Below, piece after piece: positions 36,671 to 46,111 of a stretch of DNA of 64,000 nt. How positions within the stretch are numbered: the first letter of the stretch is position 1; each line of letters starts with the position of its first letter. A model generated the notes under the pieces. It made no database searches. It worked only from the letters and a program-made list of their open reading frames with translations, and had not been told where the DNA came from. Source of the DNA: Candidatus Anammoxibacter sp. (lineage in GTDB: Bacteria; Planctomycetota; Brocadiia; Brocadiales; Anammoxibacteraceae); the NCBI GenBank assembly GCA_021777105.1, contig JAIQZQ010000069.1, forward strand, positions 124,001 to 188,000. Reading direction: 5' to 3'. A program made the position numbers and the translations under genes.

Positions 36671-37876
36671 ATGCTTATACCAAGGGTTCATGCCTATTAT
36701 GACCAAAGCGAAGTTATAGCAGCGTTAAATGTTTTCGACCGCGACCCGGTTGCCCGCTTTGAAAAGATGTTTGCTCAATCGCTTGGGTATTCACATGCCG
36801 CGCTTTTTTCTTACTTTCGCAGGGGGTTAATGGCTAATCTTGATATTTTAGGAATACGCAATAAAGAGGTTGTTATGCCTGCTTATACCTGCGTGGCGGT
36901 TAGCCATGCTATAATAAAATCTGGAAATAAACCTGTTTTTGTTGACACAGCGGCTGATAGTTTTAATTGTTCGTGGGACTCGTATGCTGAAAAAATAAAC
37001 AGCGCGACGGGCGCTGTTTTGGGTATGCACCTTTTTGGGACGGTTATGAACGAGAAATGCTCAAGTATCTCCTTTGAAAAACTAAAAAAGACTCCAATTA
37101 TACATGATAGAACTCTTGCGTTGGGGTCGTGGTTCAATAAAGAAAACGGCGCATTAAACGGCCTGTGCGCATCGTATGGCCTGAGCCTGAGCAAACAATT
37201 GTGCATGCTTGAAGGCGGGATGTTTGTTACCGATGACGAAGGACACGCAAACGAATTAAGACGTTTTCGTGATAAAAACTGCGATACCGCCGGATTAAAA
37301 TTTCATATAAATAGATCTATTTTTTTTCTTGCGCATTATTTGCTATTTAATACAATTACTTACGGTCTTTTAATGTATCTTGCAAAAAAGAGCGAATCAG
37401 TGGACAGGTGTATACAGTATTATGATCCGGAAACAATTGATCTTCCAGACGACATTAATGTAATGACCCCTAAATGGCAGGCGCGCATTGGCCTTGAACA
37501 ACTGCGGAAACTTAAAGAAATGAACAATCTACGGATAAAGCTCGCAAATGAATACGCAAAAGGGCTTGAAGGGTTAAAAAAAATTTCATTTTACAAAATC
37601 AAGAAGGGCGAATATCCTTCGCATTTTATAATATTTTGCCGCAACCGTGATAAGCTGGTTGGATTGGCACGGGAGCGGGGCGTTGATATAGGTTTGCACT
37701 TTGATTATGTAATACCGCAATTACCCGCGTATAAACCTTACAATACAGGCGAAGCCTACCCTAATGCCGGGAAACTGGCTAAAACGGCCGCCAATCTTCC
37801 TTTTTACCCTGGAATGGATTCAAATATAAGAGACAGGATTATAAAAACAGTCAGGGAAATTGACGCTTTGCTATAG
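36671..37876 (+). CDS. DegT/DnrJ/EryC1-family aminotransferase
   Basis: A 401-residue PLP-dependent sugar aminotransferase. ALFSYFRRGLMANL near residue 45, VVMPAYTCVAVSHAI near 72 and the lysine block LSLSKQLCMLEGGMFV near 173 appear in the family order. It would make an amino group at a keto position of a sugar nucleotide. It is the second enzyme of this type in the locus (the other is at 31938) and has full family length. Its stop precedes a good AGGAG ribosome site for the next gene. Confidence 0.86.
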   Translation: MLIPRVHAYYDQSEVIAALNVFDRDPVARFEKMFAQSLGYSHAALFSYFRRGLMANLDILGIRNKEVVMPAYTCVAVSHAIIKSGNKPVFVDTAADSFNCSWDSYAEKINSATGAVLGMHLFGTVMNEKCSSISFEKLKKTPIIHDRTLALGSWFNKENGALNGLCASYGLSLSKQLCMLEGGMFVTDDEGHANELRRFRDKNCDTAGLKFHINRSIFFLAHYLLFNTITYGLLMYLAKKSESVDRCIQYYDPETIDLPDDINVMTPKWQARIGLEQLRKLKEMNNLRIKLANEYAKGLEGLKKISFYKIKKGEYPSHFIIFCRNRDKLVGLARERGVDIGLHFDYVIPQLPAYKPYNTGEAYPNAGKLAKTAANLPFYPGMDSNIRDRIIKTVREIDALL

Positions 37877-37885
37877 GAGCCAATA

Positions 37886-39292
37886 ATGACAAAGAAAATC
37901 GCGTTGATAAATCCGCCTATTATAGCTGAAGGATATAGATGGGAAGTAAAACTTGGAAGCCGGCTTCCGCCTTTGGGGCTTGCCTATCTTGCATCATATT
38001 TGCGGACGCGAAATGTTGAAGTTGACATACTTGACGCGTATAATTTGGGGCTTTCTCCCGCTGCTGTTATAGATTACGTAAGCAAAAAAGAGCCAGAGTA
38101 TGTTGGGTTAACCGCCACTTCGTCCATTGTCACTTACGCTTCCGAACTAGCCGGCAAGATTAAAGAGAGATTCCCCAATGTTACAATTATTATAGGCGGC
38201 TCTCATATGTCGGCAATGCCCGAGGAGACTATTGAGACGTTCGGCCATTTTGATGTAGGGATTTATGGCGAAGGTGAACAAACTCTCTTTGACATTATAG
38301 ATAGTGGAAAGATTGACAGTGAAATACCTGGAATCGTATTCAGGGAGAACGGCAATGTAATAAAAACTCCGCCAAGGAAATATATAAAAAACCTTGATGA
38401 ACTTGATTTTCCCGCGTATGACCTCTTGCGGGATTTTCCAGATTTTTACCTGCCAACGGTAAACAATTATCACCGCCTTCCGGTTGCTCCTATTATTTCC
38501 TCCAGGGGTTGCCCTTATAGCTGCTCCTTTTGCGATCAAAGCGTGTTTGGGCATAGGCTCAGAGCTTATTCCAATGATTACCTTATAAAGCTGATTAAAT
38601 TTCTAAAAAGCAAATATGATATAAGAGAGGTCTGTTTTTACGATGATATTTTTCTCCTTGATAAGGATAAATTACGGGATTTTATATCAAAACTAAATAA
38701 AGAAAAGCTAAACATTAACTGGAGTTGCGAAGGACGGATAGATCAACTTGATTATGATGCGTTAAAAGAGATGAAGGACGCTGGTTGCTGGCAAATATCG
38801 TTTGGCGTTGAAAGCGGTTCTCAGAAGATTCTTGACTATTTTAATAAGAGAATAACAGTTGAACAAATAGGCAAAACAATACGAGAGGTCTCAGGCTCCG
38901 GCATAAAAGCAAGGGCATACATTATTATAGGCTCCCCGCTAGAAACGGTTGAAACGCTAAAAGAAACCGAAAGTTTGATTTTAGGCTTGCCTTTTTCAGA
39001 TATACATGTAAGTTTTTTTACGCCGATTCCAGGCTCAAAAGCCTATGATGAGATTATAAAAGAGGGGTGGAGTTCCGACCTAAACAAAATGGATGTTTAC
39101 AATATTAATTATGTTCCTCAAAACATAAAGCCGGAAATGTTGACGGGTTATATGAACAGGCTGTACAGAGGTTTTTATTTTCATCCAAAACGGCTTTTCA
39201 GGTATTTTTGCATGCTGTTTAGCCCATCAAAGAGCCGTCATTTGCTAATGGCGGCGTTGGAATTTAGCATGATTATCGTAAAAAAAACTTAA
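37886..39292 (+). CDS. B12-binding-domain radical SAM enzyme
   Basis: A 468-residue protein with N-terminal cobalamin-binding fold (IALINPPIIAEG, IIIGGSHMSAMPEETI) and a radical SAM motif CPYSCSFC near residue 207. AGGAG lies just before the ATG. It is about the same length as the protein at 40738 and the two are probably paralogues. The reaction is unknown. The nearest neighbours are an aminotransferase and the Wzy-like protein, so a sugar intermediate is a plausible target. Confidence 0.87.
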   Translation: MTKKIALINPPIIAEGYRWEVKLGSRLPPLGLAYLASYLRTRNVEVDILDAYNLGLSPAAVIDYVSKKEPEYVGLTATSSIVTYASELAGKIKERFPNVTIIIGGSHMSAMPEETIETFGHFDVGIYGEGEQTLFDIIDSGKIDSEIPGIVFRENGNVIKTPPRKYIKNLDELDFPAYDLLRDFPDFYLPTVNNYHRLPVAPIISSRGCPYSCSFCDQSVFGHRLRAYSNDYLIKLIKFLKSKYDIREVCFYDDIFLLDKDKLRDFISKLNKEKLNINWSCEGRIDQLDYDALKEMKDAGCWQISFGVESGSQKILDYFNKRITVEQIGKTIREVSGSGIKARAYIIIGSPLETVETLKETESLILGLPFSDIHVSFFTPIPGSKAYDEIIKEGWSSDLNKMDVYNINYVPQNIKPEMLTGYMNRLYRGFYFHPKRLFRYFCMLFSPSKSRHLLMAALEFSMIIVKKT

Positions 39293-39391
39293 AACACATT
39301 ATTTTTTAATTTAGAGGAAGGCCGTTTTATTTTACTGGACTACTGTTTAAAAGCTCTTAATATTACAGGCGAGAAAAGCGCTAAATGCAAT

Positions 39392-40741
39392 GTGTATTTA
39401 GTATATGCTTTCTTTTTAGGTTACCTGACTCTTTTGCCGTTAATGAAATTGCCCAAGATGCATGGCGGCGGATTTCTTGAAACCGCTTTGCAAAAGATGC
39501 AATACGCGGATCTTTTTTTAGTTCTTTTTTCAATAATATACGCAAACAGAATTTATCAATGGTTTATTGATCGTGGAAACGCTAAATGCCGTAATCTTCT
39601 TGTATTGATTGCAATATGCTGGATATTGTCCACAATGTTTTCTCTTCATAAAGACATTAGCAGGCTTGACACGGCCGGTTTATTAATGTTAATAACGCTG
39701 TTTATATTAATAAATAAGCTGACTATATCGCATAATTATTTTCTTTTGTTTAATAAAATCAATGTCTATTTCGCCGCATGCGTGGCTTTATTTGGAATAT
39801 TGACATTAATAGTTTACGCAAATTATAGTTCTGCTTTTTTAGATCAATTTTTTATGCCCAGGCCGAATGATAATGCCGCTGTATTGATTGATAGAATGTC
39901 GTCTACTTTAACCCTCCCGGAAATGCTTATAACATACCTGCATGTGGCGCTGGTAAGCGGCGCGATAGTTTATGTTCATGAAAAAAAACGCGCGGTTTTG
40001 ATATGTATTGCATTTATTATAATCGCGGCGTTGCTAGCGTATTCGCGAAGTCTGACAGGTTTTATTGCGACGTCCTCGCTTATTCTGTTTGCTTTCAGGT
40101 TTAAAAAAACTATTTTTCGCCTTGCAGTAAAATTGTTTGCTTTATTTGCAATCGTATTTTTCGCGATCGCGATTTTGTTGTCATTTTATAGAATATATTC
40201 TGTTTCAAGCGAAAATGGAACGGCGGAAAACAGGACGCAAATCGGACATGAAAAGAGATTTTTTATGGCGGACGCCGCTTTTCAAATATTTAAGAGTTCG
40301 CCTATATGGGGGGGCGGGCCTGGAAGTTATACTTATGAGGCAAGGAAATATATAAATTTTGATTCAATATCCCATATTGATTTTCTAATTGCGCGGGATT
40401 TAGCTAATGAAAACGCGAAAGTTGATCCGCACTCTTTATATTTAGGCGTTATTTCTGAAAACGGTTTATTAGGCATTTTTTCATTAGGCGCATTTATATT
40501 GTATATGATTTTTTTTAATCATAAAATTATATCAACGTATGACCATAAAGTTTTACAAACACATCAAATCTTAAACGCCGGTTTGATAGGTTTTTTAATT
40601 ACAGGGCTATTTGTGGATATCTTGTCAATGAGGCATTTTTGGGTATTAATTGCATTGATTTATACTTGGAAGTCTATATATAGAGAACAGACAGGGAATA
40701 ATAAGGCTAATTTAACAATAAATAAACAAGTCGCATTATGA
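39392..40741 (+). CDS. O-antigen ligase/polymerase-like membrane protein (Wzy/WaaL type)
   Basis: A 449-residue multi-membrane-segment protein. The Wzy_C-type signature appears as WGGGPGSYTYEARK near residue 310 and DPHSLYLGVISENGLLGI near 347, including the usual periplasmic His. It would join lipid-linked repeat units or ligate the chain. GTG 39392 is used as start; the frame is open upstream to 39293 without a better start codon. It overlaps the following gene by ATGA. With the Wzx and Wzz proteins at 57896 and 54858, this completes a Wzx/Wzy-type assembly pathway. Confidence 0.85.
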   Translation: MYLVYAFFLGYLTLLPLMKLPKMHGGGFLETALQKMQYADLFLVLFSIIYANRIYQWFIDRGNAKCRNLLVLIAICWILSTMFSLHKDISRLDTAGLLMLITLFILINKLTISHNYFLLFNKINVYFAACVALFGILTLIVYANYSSAFLDQFFMPRPNDNAAVLIDRMSSTLTLPEMLITYLHVALVSGAIVYVHEKKRAVLICIAFIIIAALLAYSRSLTGFIATSSLILFAFRFKKTIFRLAVKLFALFAIVFFAIAILLSFYRIYSVSSENGTAENRTQIGHEKRFFMADAAFQIFKSSPIWGGGPGSYTYEARKYINFDSISHIDFLIARDLANENAKVDPHSLYLGVISENGLLGIFSLGAFILYMIFFNHKIISTYDHKVLQTHQILNAGLIGFLITGLFVDILSMRHFWVLIALIYTWKSIYREQTGNNKANLTINKQVAL

Positions 40742-42147
40742 ATATATTTTTAATGAACACGCCAATGGAGAATCCTCTTAAATTAGAGAGGAAAAGCAGT
40801 GTTATCAAGGATTATGGCTGTTATCCTCCTTTAGGCCTATTGTATTTGGAAAGTTATCTTTCAAACAATATTGAATGCAATGTTAAGGTGATAGATTGTA
40901 TCGCAGAAGATCTAAGTTACACAAATATAAAAGATATGATCAATGAGCAAAAACCGGACTTTGTCGGTATCTCATCTTTTACGCCGTTAATGGTTGATGT
41001 TGTTGCCACTTCCGCAATAATAAAAGAAGCGTCGCCAAGCTCTAAAATTATTGTAGGAGGCGCTCATGCCACAATTTATCCGAAAGAGACGCTGGCCCTT
41101 CCCAATATTGATTATGTTGTTATTGGGGACGGCGAGGAAACTTTGTGCGAGTTGATACAAGCTGTGAGCGCGGGCTTTAAGTTATGCAAGATAAAGGGGT
41201 TGGGATATATTGATGATGGGCAAAATATTATTATAAATACAAACAGGCCGTTTAATAAGAATCTAGATACTCTTCCGTTTCCAAATAGAAGAAAGATATC
41301 TTTTGATAAATACACTTGCGCGATTGGGACGGAAAGCATAATGACTACAGCAACTTCTTCGCGTGGCTGCCCATATAGATGCACATTTTGCAGCGGCCCG
41401 GAAAAAACGCACCGTATGCGTTCGGCGGAAAATATTCTGGCTGAAATGAAGGAGATAGAGGCTATAGGCATAAAAGAAGTGCTATTCTTTGATGATCTTT
41501 TTAACATTAATAAAGAAAGGGTTGAGAAGATTTGCAATCTGTTTATTGAGGAGAAGTTAAGCCTTAAGTGGAGTTTTAGGGGGCGTGTTCAAGGATTTGA
41601 CGATGTGTTGGCCAAGAAACTGAAATTGGCCGGATGCGAGAGAGTTCAGTTTGGCATTGAGTCAGGCAATGACGAAGAGTTAAAGCTTATTAAAAAGAAC
41701 ATTACTTCCGATGAGATTAAAATGGCTGTTAATATATGCAAAAACGCCGGCATAGTAACTACCGGTAGTTTTATGGTTGGTTTGCCTGGAGATACCAGGA
41801 GAAAAATATTAGAACGATTTAAGTTCGCTGAAAACATAGGGCTTGATTATGCTCAGTACGCAGTGCTTATACCTTATCCGTATACGGAAATTTACAGAGA
41901 AGGATTAAAAAACGGTTTTTTTAAAAAAGACGTCTGGCAAGAATTTGCGGAAAATCCCAGTGTCAATTTTATAGCTCCTATTCTTGATGAAAATCTGACA
42001 AAGGATGAGCTTTATGAATTTGTTGACAAAGGATTCAGGTCGTTTTATTTTAACCCTTGGTTTGTAATTAGTTCTATATTAAAGTTAAAGAGTTATTCTG
42101 AATTTGTTAAAAAGTTCAGAGGAATGTTATCTTTGTTGCGAAAGTAA
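40738..42147 (+). CDS. B12-binding-domain radical SAM enzyme
   Basis: A 469-residue protein with N-terminal cobalamin-binding fold (MNIFLMNTPMENPLK start, IIVGGAHATIYPKETL) and radical SAM motif CPYRCTFC near residue 209. It is a close-length paralogue of 37886. Its ATG overlaps the Wzy-like stop and its own stop overlaps the ATG of a 36-codon frame (TAATG). Function unknown; chemical class is radical modification using SAM and probably cobalamin. Confidence 0.87.
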   Translation: MNIFLMNTPMENPLKLERKSSVIKDYGCYPPLGLLYLESYLSNNIECNVKVIDCIAEDLSYTNIKDMINEQKPDFVGISSFTPLMVDVVATSAIIKEASPSSKIIVGGAHATIYPKETLALPNIDYVVIGDGEETLCELIQAVSAGFKLCKIKGLGYIDDGQNIIINTNRPFNKNLDTLPFPNRRKISFDKYTCAIGTESIMTTATSSRGCPYRCTFCSGPEKTHRMRSAENILAEMKEIEAIGIKEVLFFDDLFNINKERVEKICNLFIEEKLSLKWSFRGRVQGFDDVLAKKLKLAGCERVQFGIESGNDEELKLIKKNITSDEIKMAVNICKNAGIVTTGSFMVGLPGDTRRKILERFKFAENIGLDYAQYAVLIPYPYTEIYREGLKNGFFKKDVWQEFAENPSVNFIAPILDENLTKDELYEFVDKGFRSFYFNPWFVISSILKLKSYSEFVKKFRGMLSLLRK

Positions 42148-42257
42148 TGAAACTGGTTTTGCCGATATTTATGTTTATTTTACGATTTGTTTTAAATTTG
42201 TTGGAAAAATTAGGCTTCCGCCAAACTAGATTTGTATTGGCTCAGATGAAAAAGTAA
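42147..42257 (+). CDS. Possible 36-residue membrane peptide
   Basis: A short frame starting MKLVLPIFMFILRFVLNLL and ending AQMKK. Its ATG overlaps the stop of the radical SAM gene, and its own stop overlaps the ATG of the next gene, both as TAATG. That exact fit fills the whole gap between two genes, which is unusual for a chance frame. The first 20 residues are hydrophobic with basic ends, consistent with a membrane peptide or simply with a translational bridge for re-initiation. No family is recognised. Confidence 0.45.
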   Translation: MKLVLPIFMFILRFVLNLLEKLGFRQTRFVLAQMKK

Positions 42258-44098
42258 TGCTTAAAAACGAAAACATAATTTGTATTTCATCGATAGATTG
42301 GGATTTCGTGTGGCAGGGGCATCAGGAGATTATGTCCACATTTGCAAAAAACGGGAATCGGGTGTTGTTTATTGAAAACACAGGGGTACGCAATCCAAAT
42401 ATAAGGGATTTTAGTCGGCTGATAAAGAGGGTTAAAAATTGGGGGAAAAGCGTTAAAGGGTATAGGGAGGTTATGGATAATGTTTATACCCTTTCTCCTG
42501 TAGTGTTGCCGTTTCCATTTTCAAAAACAGCGCGTTTAATAAATAAACGGCTGATAATAAAATCGATAAAAAAATGGATGAACGCTATAGAATTCTATAA
42601 TCCTGTTATTTGGACTTTTCTGCCGACAGGGCTGGCTCTGGATATTATAAACTGTATAGATAAAAAATTGCTTGTTTATTACTGTATAGCTGATTTTGAA
42701 GAGTTGGCGGGAAATTCCAAAAATATTAAATTAACTGAAGAGAAGGTAATTAGAAGTTGCGACCTTGTTTTTGCTCAAGGGAAAATATTAGAAAAAAAGT
42801 GCAAAAAATTTAATGAAAATGTCTCGGTTTTTCCATTTGGGGTAAACATTGATGTGTTTGAAGATTGCAAAGTTTCAAATAGTCATACTCCTGATGATAT
42901 TAAAGATATAAATAAACCTATAATTGGGTATGTAGGAGGCGTTCATAGGCATATTGATTATGGTTTGATTTGCGATATGGCTCGTCAAAATCCAGGATGG
43001 TCAATTGTGTTTATCGGCCCTATCCAGGTAGATGTTTCCAAAACGGAAAAATTCCCTAATATTTACTTTCTGGGGAAAAAGGCATTTGAGAGTTTGCCCG
43101 GTTATCTAAGCAGGTTTGATGTCTGTATAATTCCTTATAAACTTACGGAATATACAAAGACGGTTTATCCAACGAAAATGAATGAGTACCATGCGTTGGG
43201 GAAACCGGTAGTGTCGACTTCGTTGCCGGAAGTTGTGGAATTTAACAAAACAAATAATAACATTGTCAGGATCGCCGGAAATGATAAATTTGTAAATAGA
43301 GTTAATGACGCCTTAAATGATAATTCAGATATTTTCCGGAATGAAAGAATAAATTCCGCCAGAGTTAATAGCTGGCCAAACCGCATTGAGCAAATGAGCG
43401 ATTTGATAGAGCTGGCTATACAGAATAAGCCTAAAAATGAAGCTATTGATTGGCAAGCAAAACTAATAAAGATATATAAATTGTCAAGGAGAAACGTTCT
43501 TCTGCCGGCGTTAATCGTTGCCACATTGTGGGCGGCTATATTTTATACGCCGTTAATATGGGCAATTGCATATCCTTTAAAAATATCGGATGTTCCTAAA
43601 AAAACGGATGTTATTGCCGTATTTGGCGGAGGGGTAGGAGAGTCCGGTAGTTTCGGCAAGAGCACTATTGAGAGGGCTAGATATGGGGCCGAACTTTATA
43701 ATAAAAACTATGCGTCAAATATCATATTTTCCTCCGGTTATACAGCCACCTATAATGACGCTGAAAGCATGAAACTTATAGCGACGTCGCTAGGCGTTCC
43801 GAAAGAGAATATTATCCTTGATAAAAAAGGAAGCAGGGCTTTTGAAAACGTAAAATATGTGGCAATTATTATGAGGGAAAATGGATGGAGATCAGTTTTG
43901 ATTGTTAGCTCTCAGTATAACATGTTAAGGGTTGCTCTGGTTTTTCGAAATAACGATGATAGCATAAATGAGGTGCTCTATACACCAGTTCTTAATAGTC
44001 AATTTTACAGTAATTCAGGGAAACGGTGGGATCAGTTTAGGGCCATAATGCATGAATATCTGGGAATCATATATTACTGGTGGAAGGGGTATATTTAA
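42257..44098 (+). CDS. GT4-like glycosyltransferase fused to DUF218 (SanA/YdcF-like) domain
   Basis: A 613-residue protein. Residues 1-395 are a GT-B glycosyltransferase-like domain (YYCIADFEELAG, IGYVGGVHRHIDYGL, YPTKMNEYHALGKPVV). A membrane segment near residues 412-435 follows. The remainder is a DUF218-type domain (VIAVFGGGVGESG, IIFSSGYT, VLIVSSQYNMLR). DUF218 proteins are linked to envelope integrity and lipid-carrier or polysaccharide metabolism. The membrane segment would place the DUF218 part outside and the transferase inside. I know no characterised protein with this order. Confidence 0.8.
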   Translation: MLKNENIICISSIDWDFVWQGHQEIMSTFAKNGNRVLFIENTGVRNPNIRDFSRLIKRVKNWGKSVKGYREVMDNVYTLSPVVLPFPFSKTARLINKRLIIKSIKKWMNAIEFYNPVIWTFLPTGLALDIINCIDKKLLVYYCIADFEELAGNSKNIKLTEEKVIRSCDLVFAQGKILEKKCKKFNENVSVFPFGVNIDVFEDCKVSNSHTPDDIKDINKPIIGYVGGVHRHIDYGLICDMARQNPGWSIVFIGPIQVDVSKTEKFPNIYFLGKKAFESLPGYLSRFDVCIIPYKLTEYTKTVYPTKMNEYHALGKPVVSTSLPEVVEFNKTNNNIVRIAGNDKFVNRVNDALNDNSDIFRNERINSARVNSWPNRIEQMSDLIELAIQNKPKNEAIDWQAKLIKIYKLSRRNVLLPALIVATLWAAIFYTPLIWAIAYPLKISDVPKKTDVIAVFGGGVGESGSFGKSTIERARYGAELYNKNYASNIIFSSGYTATYNDAESMKLIATSLGVPKENIILDKKGSRAFENVKYVAIIMRENGWRSVLIVSSQYNMLRVALVFRNNDDSINEVLYTPVLNSQFYSNSGKRWDQFRAIMHEYLGIIYYWWKGYI

Positions 44099-44196
44099 AT
44101 TGTTAAATGGCGAAAGTGTTTAATTGTTAAAGAACTAAAAAAATGGAAAAAATCATTTTATAGATAAAATAACATTAATAGAGAGATATTAAAGAG

Positions 44197-46095
44197 ATGT
44201 GCGGAATATGCGGGATTGTAAATGCGTCAGGCAAGGCAATTCAGGAGTCTGATATAAAAAGAATGTGCGACGCTATGACGCACAGGGGGCCTGATGATGA
44301 GGGGCTCTATATCGGCAATAATGAAAATAGGTTGTCTGTTGGGTTGGGGCATAGGCGGTTAAGCATTATTGATCTCTCCGCGGTCGGGCGGCAACCTATG
44401 AGCAATGAAGACGGGACTATCTGGTTGACGCTAAATGGGGAGATATATAACTATCTAGAGTTGAGCAAAGATTTAAAAGGGAAAGGGCATAAATTTAAAA
44501 GCAATTCAGACTCTGAAGTGATAATTCATCTATATGAAGAGCTCGGAGTTGAGTGCGTTAAAAAGCTGGAAGGGATGTTTGCGTTTGCCGTTTGGGACGC
44601 AAATAAAAATATTTTAATCCTGGCCAGGGATAGACCGGGCAAGAAACCCCTTCTTTATTATCATAACAGAGATATGTTTTGTTTTGCGTCTGAATTTACC
44701 TCGATTTTATCATCCGGTCTGGTTCCAAAAGAGATAGACCAACAATCAATCCACTATTACCTAACCTTTGGCTACATCCCTGCTCCATTCACAATTTACA
44801 AGAACGTTTTTAAACTGCCCCCGGCGAATTTTCTTCTTTTTAACGGCAACCGGATTGATATAGAAAAATATTGGAGTCTTGATTTTTCTAAAAAGATAAA
44901 GATTTCTGAAAATGACGCGGCTGATGAAACTTTGCGATTGTTAAAAGGCGCGGTGAGAAAGAGGCTTTACAGCGATGTTCCAATCGGCGCCTTTCTGTCC
45001 GGGGGGATTGATTCAAGCGCGGTTGTGGGGCTTATGGCGGAATTGTCGCCCAACCGGATAAAGACGTTTGCCATTGGTTTTGAAGATGCCGCTTATAATG
45101 AACTTGAGCACGCTAAAAGGGTGGCTGAGCGGTTTGGCTCAGACCATAATGAATTTATTGTGAAGCCTAAGGCTCTGGATGTATTGCCTCTTTTAGTAGA
45201 GCGTTATGGGGAGCCGTATGCGGACTCTTCGGCAATTCCAACATACTATGTCGCGCAACAGACAAAACAGTTTGTCACTGTCGCTTTAAATGGGGACGGG
45301 GGGGATGAAGTCTTTGCGGGTTATGAAAGATATCAGGCGATGATTATATCGGAGCTTTATAATCAAATACCAGGATTTTTCAGGCGCGATATTATTGATA
45401 AGCTGATGACGGTTTTGCCTGATTCCATTAATCCCAAAAACCGGTTGCGAAGGATAAAAAGATTTATTGACGGGACGAGGCAACCTCTAAATCAACGCTA
45501 TTTACAGTGGGTTGGGATATTTGACTATAGGAAAAAACAGGAACTATATAGCCCTGATTTTGCAAATATTGTAAATAGCGCAAATCCAGTTTCATTTATT
45601 GACGCCTGCTTTAATAATAATGATAAAGTGTCGTTGCTGGACCGCGTTCTAATGCTTGACACAAATAGTTATCTGCCGGATGATTTGCTGGTTAAGGTTG
45701 ATATTGCAAGCATGGCGAATTCTTTGGAAGCCAGGTCGCCTTTTTTAGACCATACACTTATGGAGTTTGCCGCTTCTGTGCCGCATCAATATAAAATGAA
45801 GAGATTTGTAAAAAAGCGCGTGTTAAAGAACGCTGTTTCAAAATTAATTCCTAAAGAGAATATTTATAGAAGAAAAATGGGGTTTGGCGTCCCTGTTGGG
45901 CGCTGGTTTCGTGGTGAACTTAGAGTGTTTTTGCAGGACAATCTCCTCTCTTCCGAATCTTTACATAGAGGATATTTCAAACCAGACTCGATTAAAACTT
46001 TAGTGAAAGATCACGTTAAAGGGAATTGCGATTATAGCTTTCAATTATGGGCGTTATTGATGTTGGAGCTGTGGCATAAAAAATTTATAGATTAA
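44197..46095 (+). CDS. asnB: Asparagine synthase (glutamine-hydrolysing) AsnB-type
   Basis: A 632-residue two-domain enzyme. MCGICGIVN supplies the N-terminal nucleophile Cys of the class II glutaminase (residues 1-200), and LSGGIDSSAVVG near 268 is the ATP-binding PP-loop of the synthetase domain. In polysaccharide loci, AsnB-like proteins amidate sugar acids or act in other amide-forming steps. The surroundings (methyltransferase after 17 bases, glycosyltransferases upstream) suggest glycan amidation over amino acid supply, but true asparagine synthesis cannot be excluded. An upstream GAGAG serves as ribosome site. Confidence 0.92.
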   Translation: MCGICGIVNASGKAIQESDIKRMCDAMTHRGPDDEGLYIGNNENRLSVGLGHRRLSIIDLSAVGRQPMSNEDGTIWLTLNGEIYNYLELSKDLKGKGHKFKSNSDSEVIIHLYEELGVECVKKLEGMFAFAVWDANKNILILARDRPGKKPLLYYHNRDMFCFASEFTSILSSGLVPKEIDQQSIHYYLTFGYIPAPFTIYKNVFKLPPANFLLFNGNRIDIEKYWSLDFSKKIKISENDAADETLRLLKGAVRKRLYSDVPIGAFLSGGIDSSAVVGLMAELSPNRIKTFAIGFEDAAYNELEHAKRVAERFGSDHNEFIVKPKALDVLPLLVERYGEPYADSSAIPTYYVAQQTKQFVTVALNGDGGDEVFAGYERYQAMIISELYNQIPGFFRRDIIDKLMTVLPDSINPKNRLRRIKRFIDGTRQPLNQRYLQWVGIFDYRKKQELYSPDFANIVNSANPVSFIDACFNNNDKVSLLDRVLMLDTNSYLPDDLLVKVDIASMANSLEARSPFLDHTLMEFAASVPHQYKMKRFVKKRVLKNAVSKLIPKENIYRRKMGFGVPVGRWFRGELRVFLQDNLLSSESLHRGYFKPDSIKTLVKDHVKGNCDYSFQLWALLMLELWHKKFID

Positions 46096-46111
46096 AATAG
46101 GCGCCGTTAAT

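Noticed and set aside
44197-46095. Lasso-peptide or other peptide-modifying AsnB
   Set aside because: No precursor peptide, protease or transglutaminase-like partner is nearby; the context is glycan synthesis.
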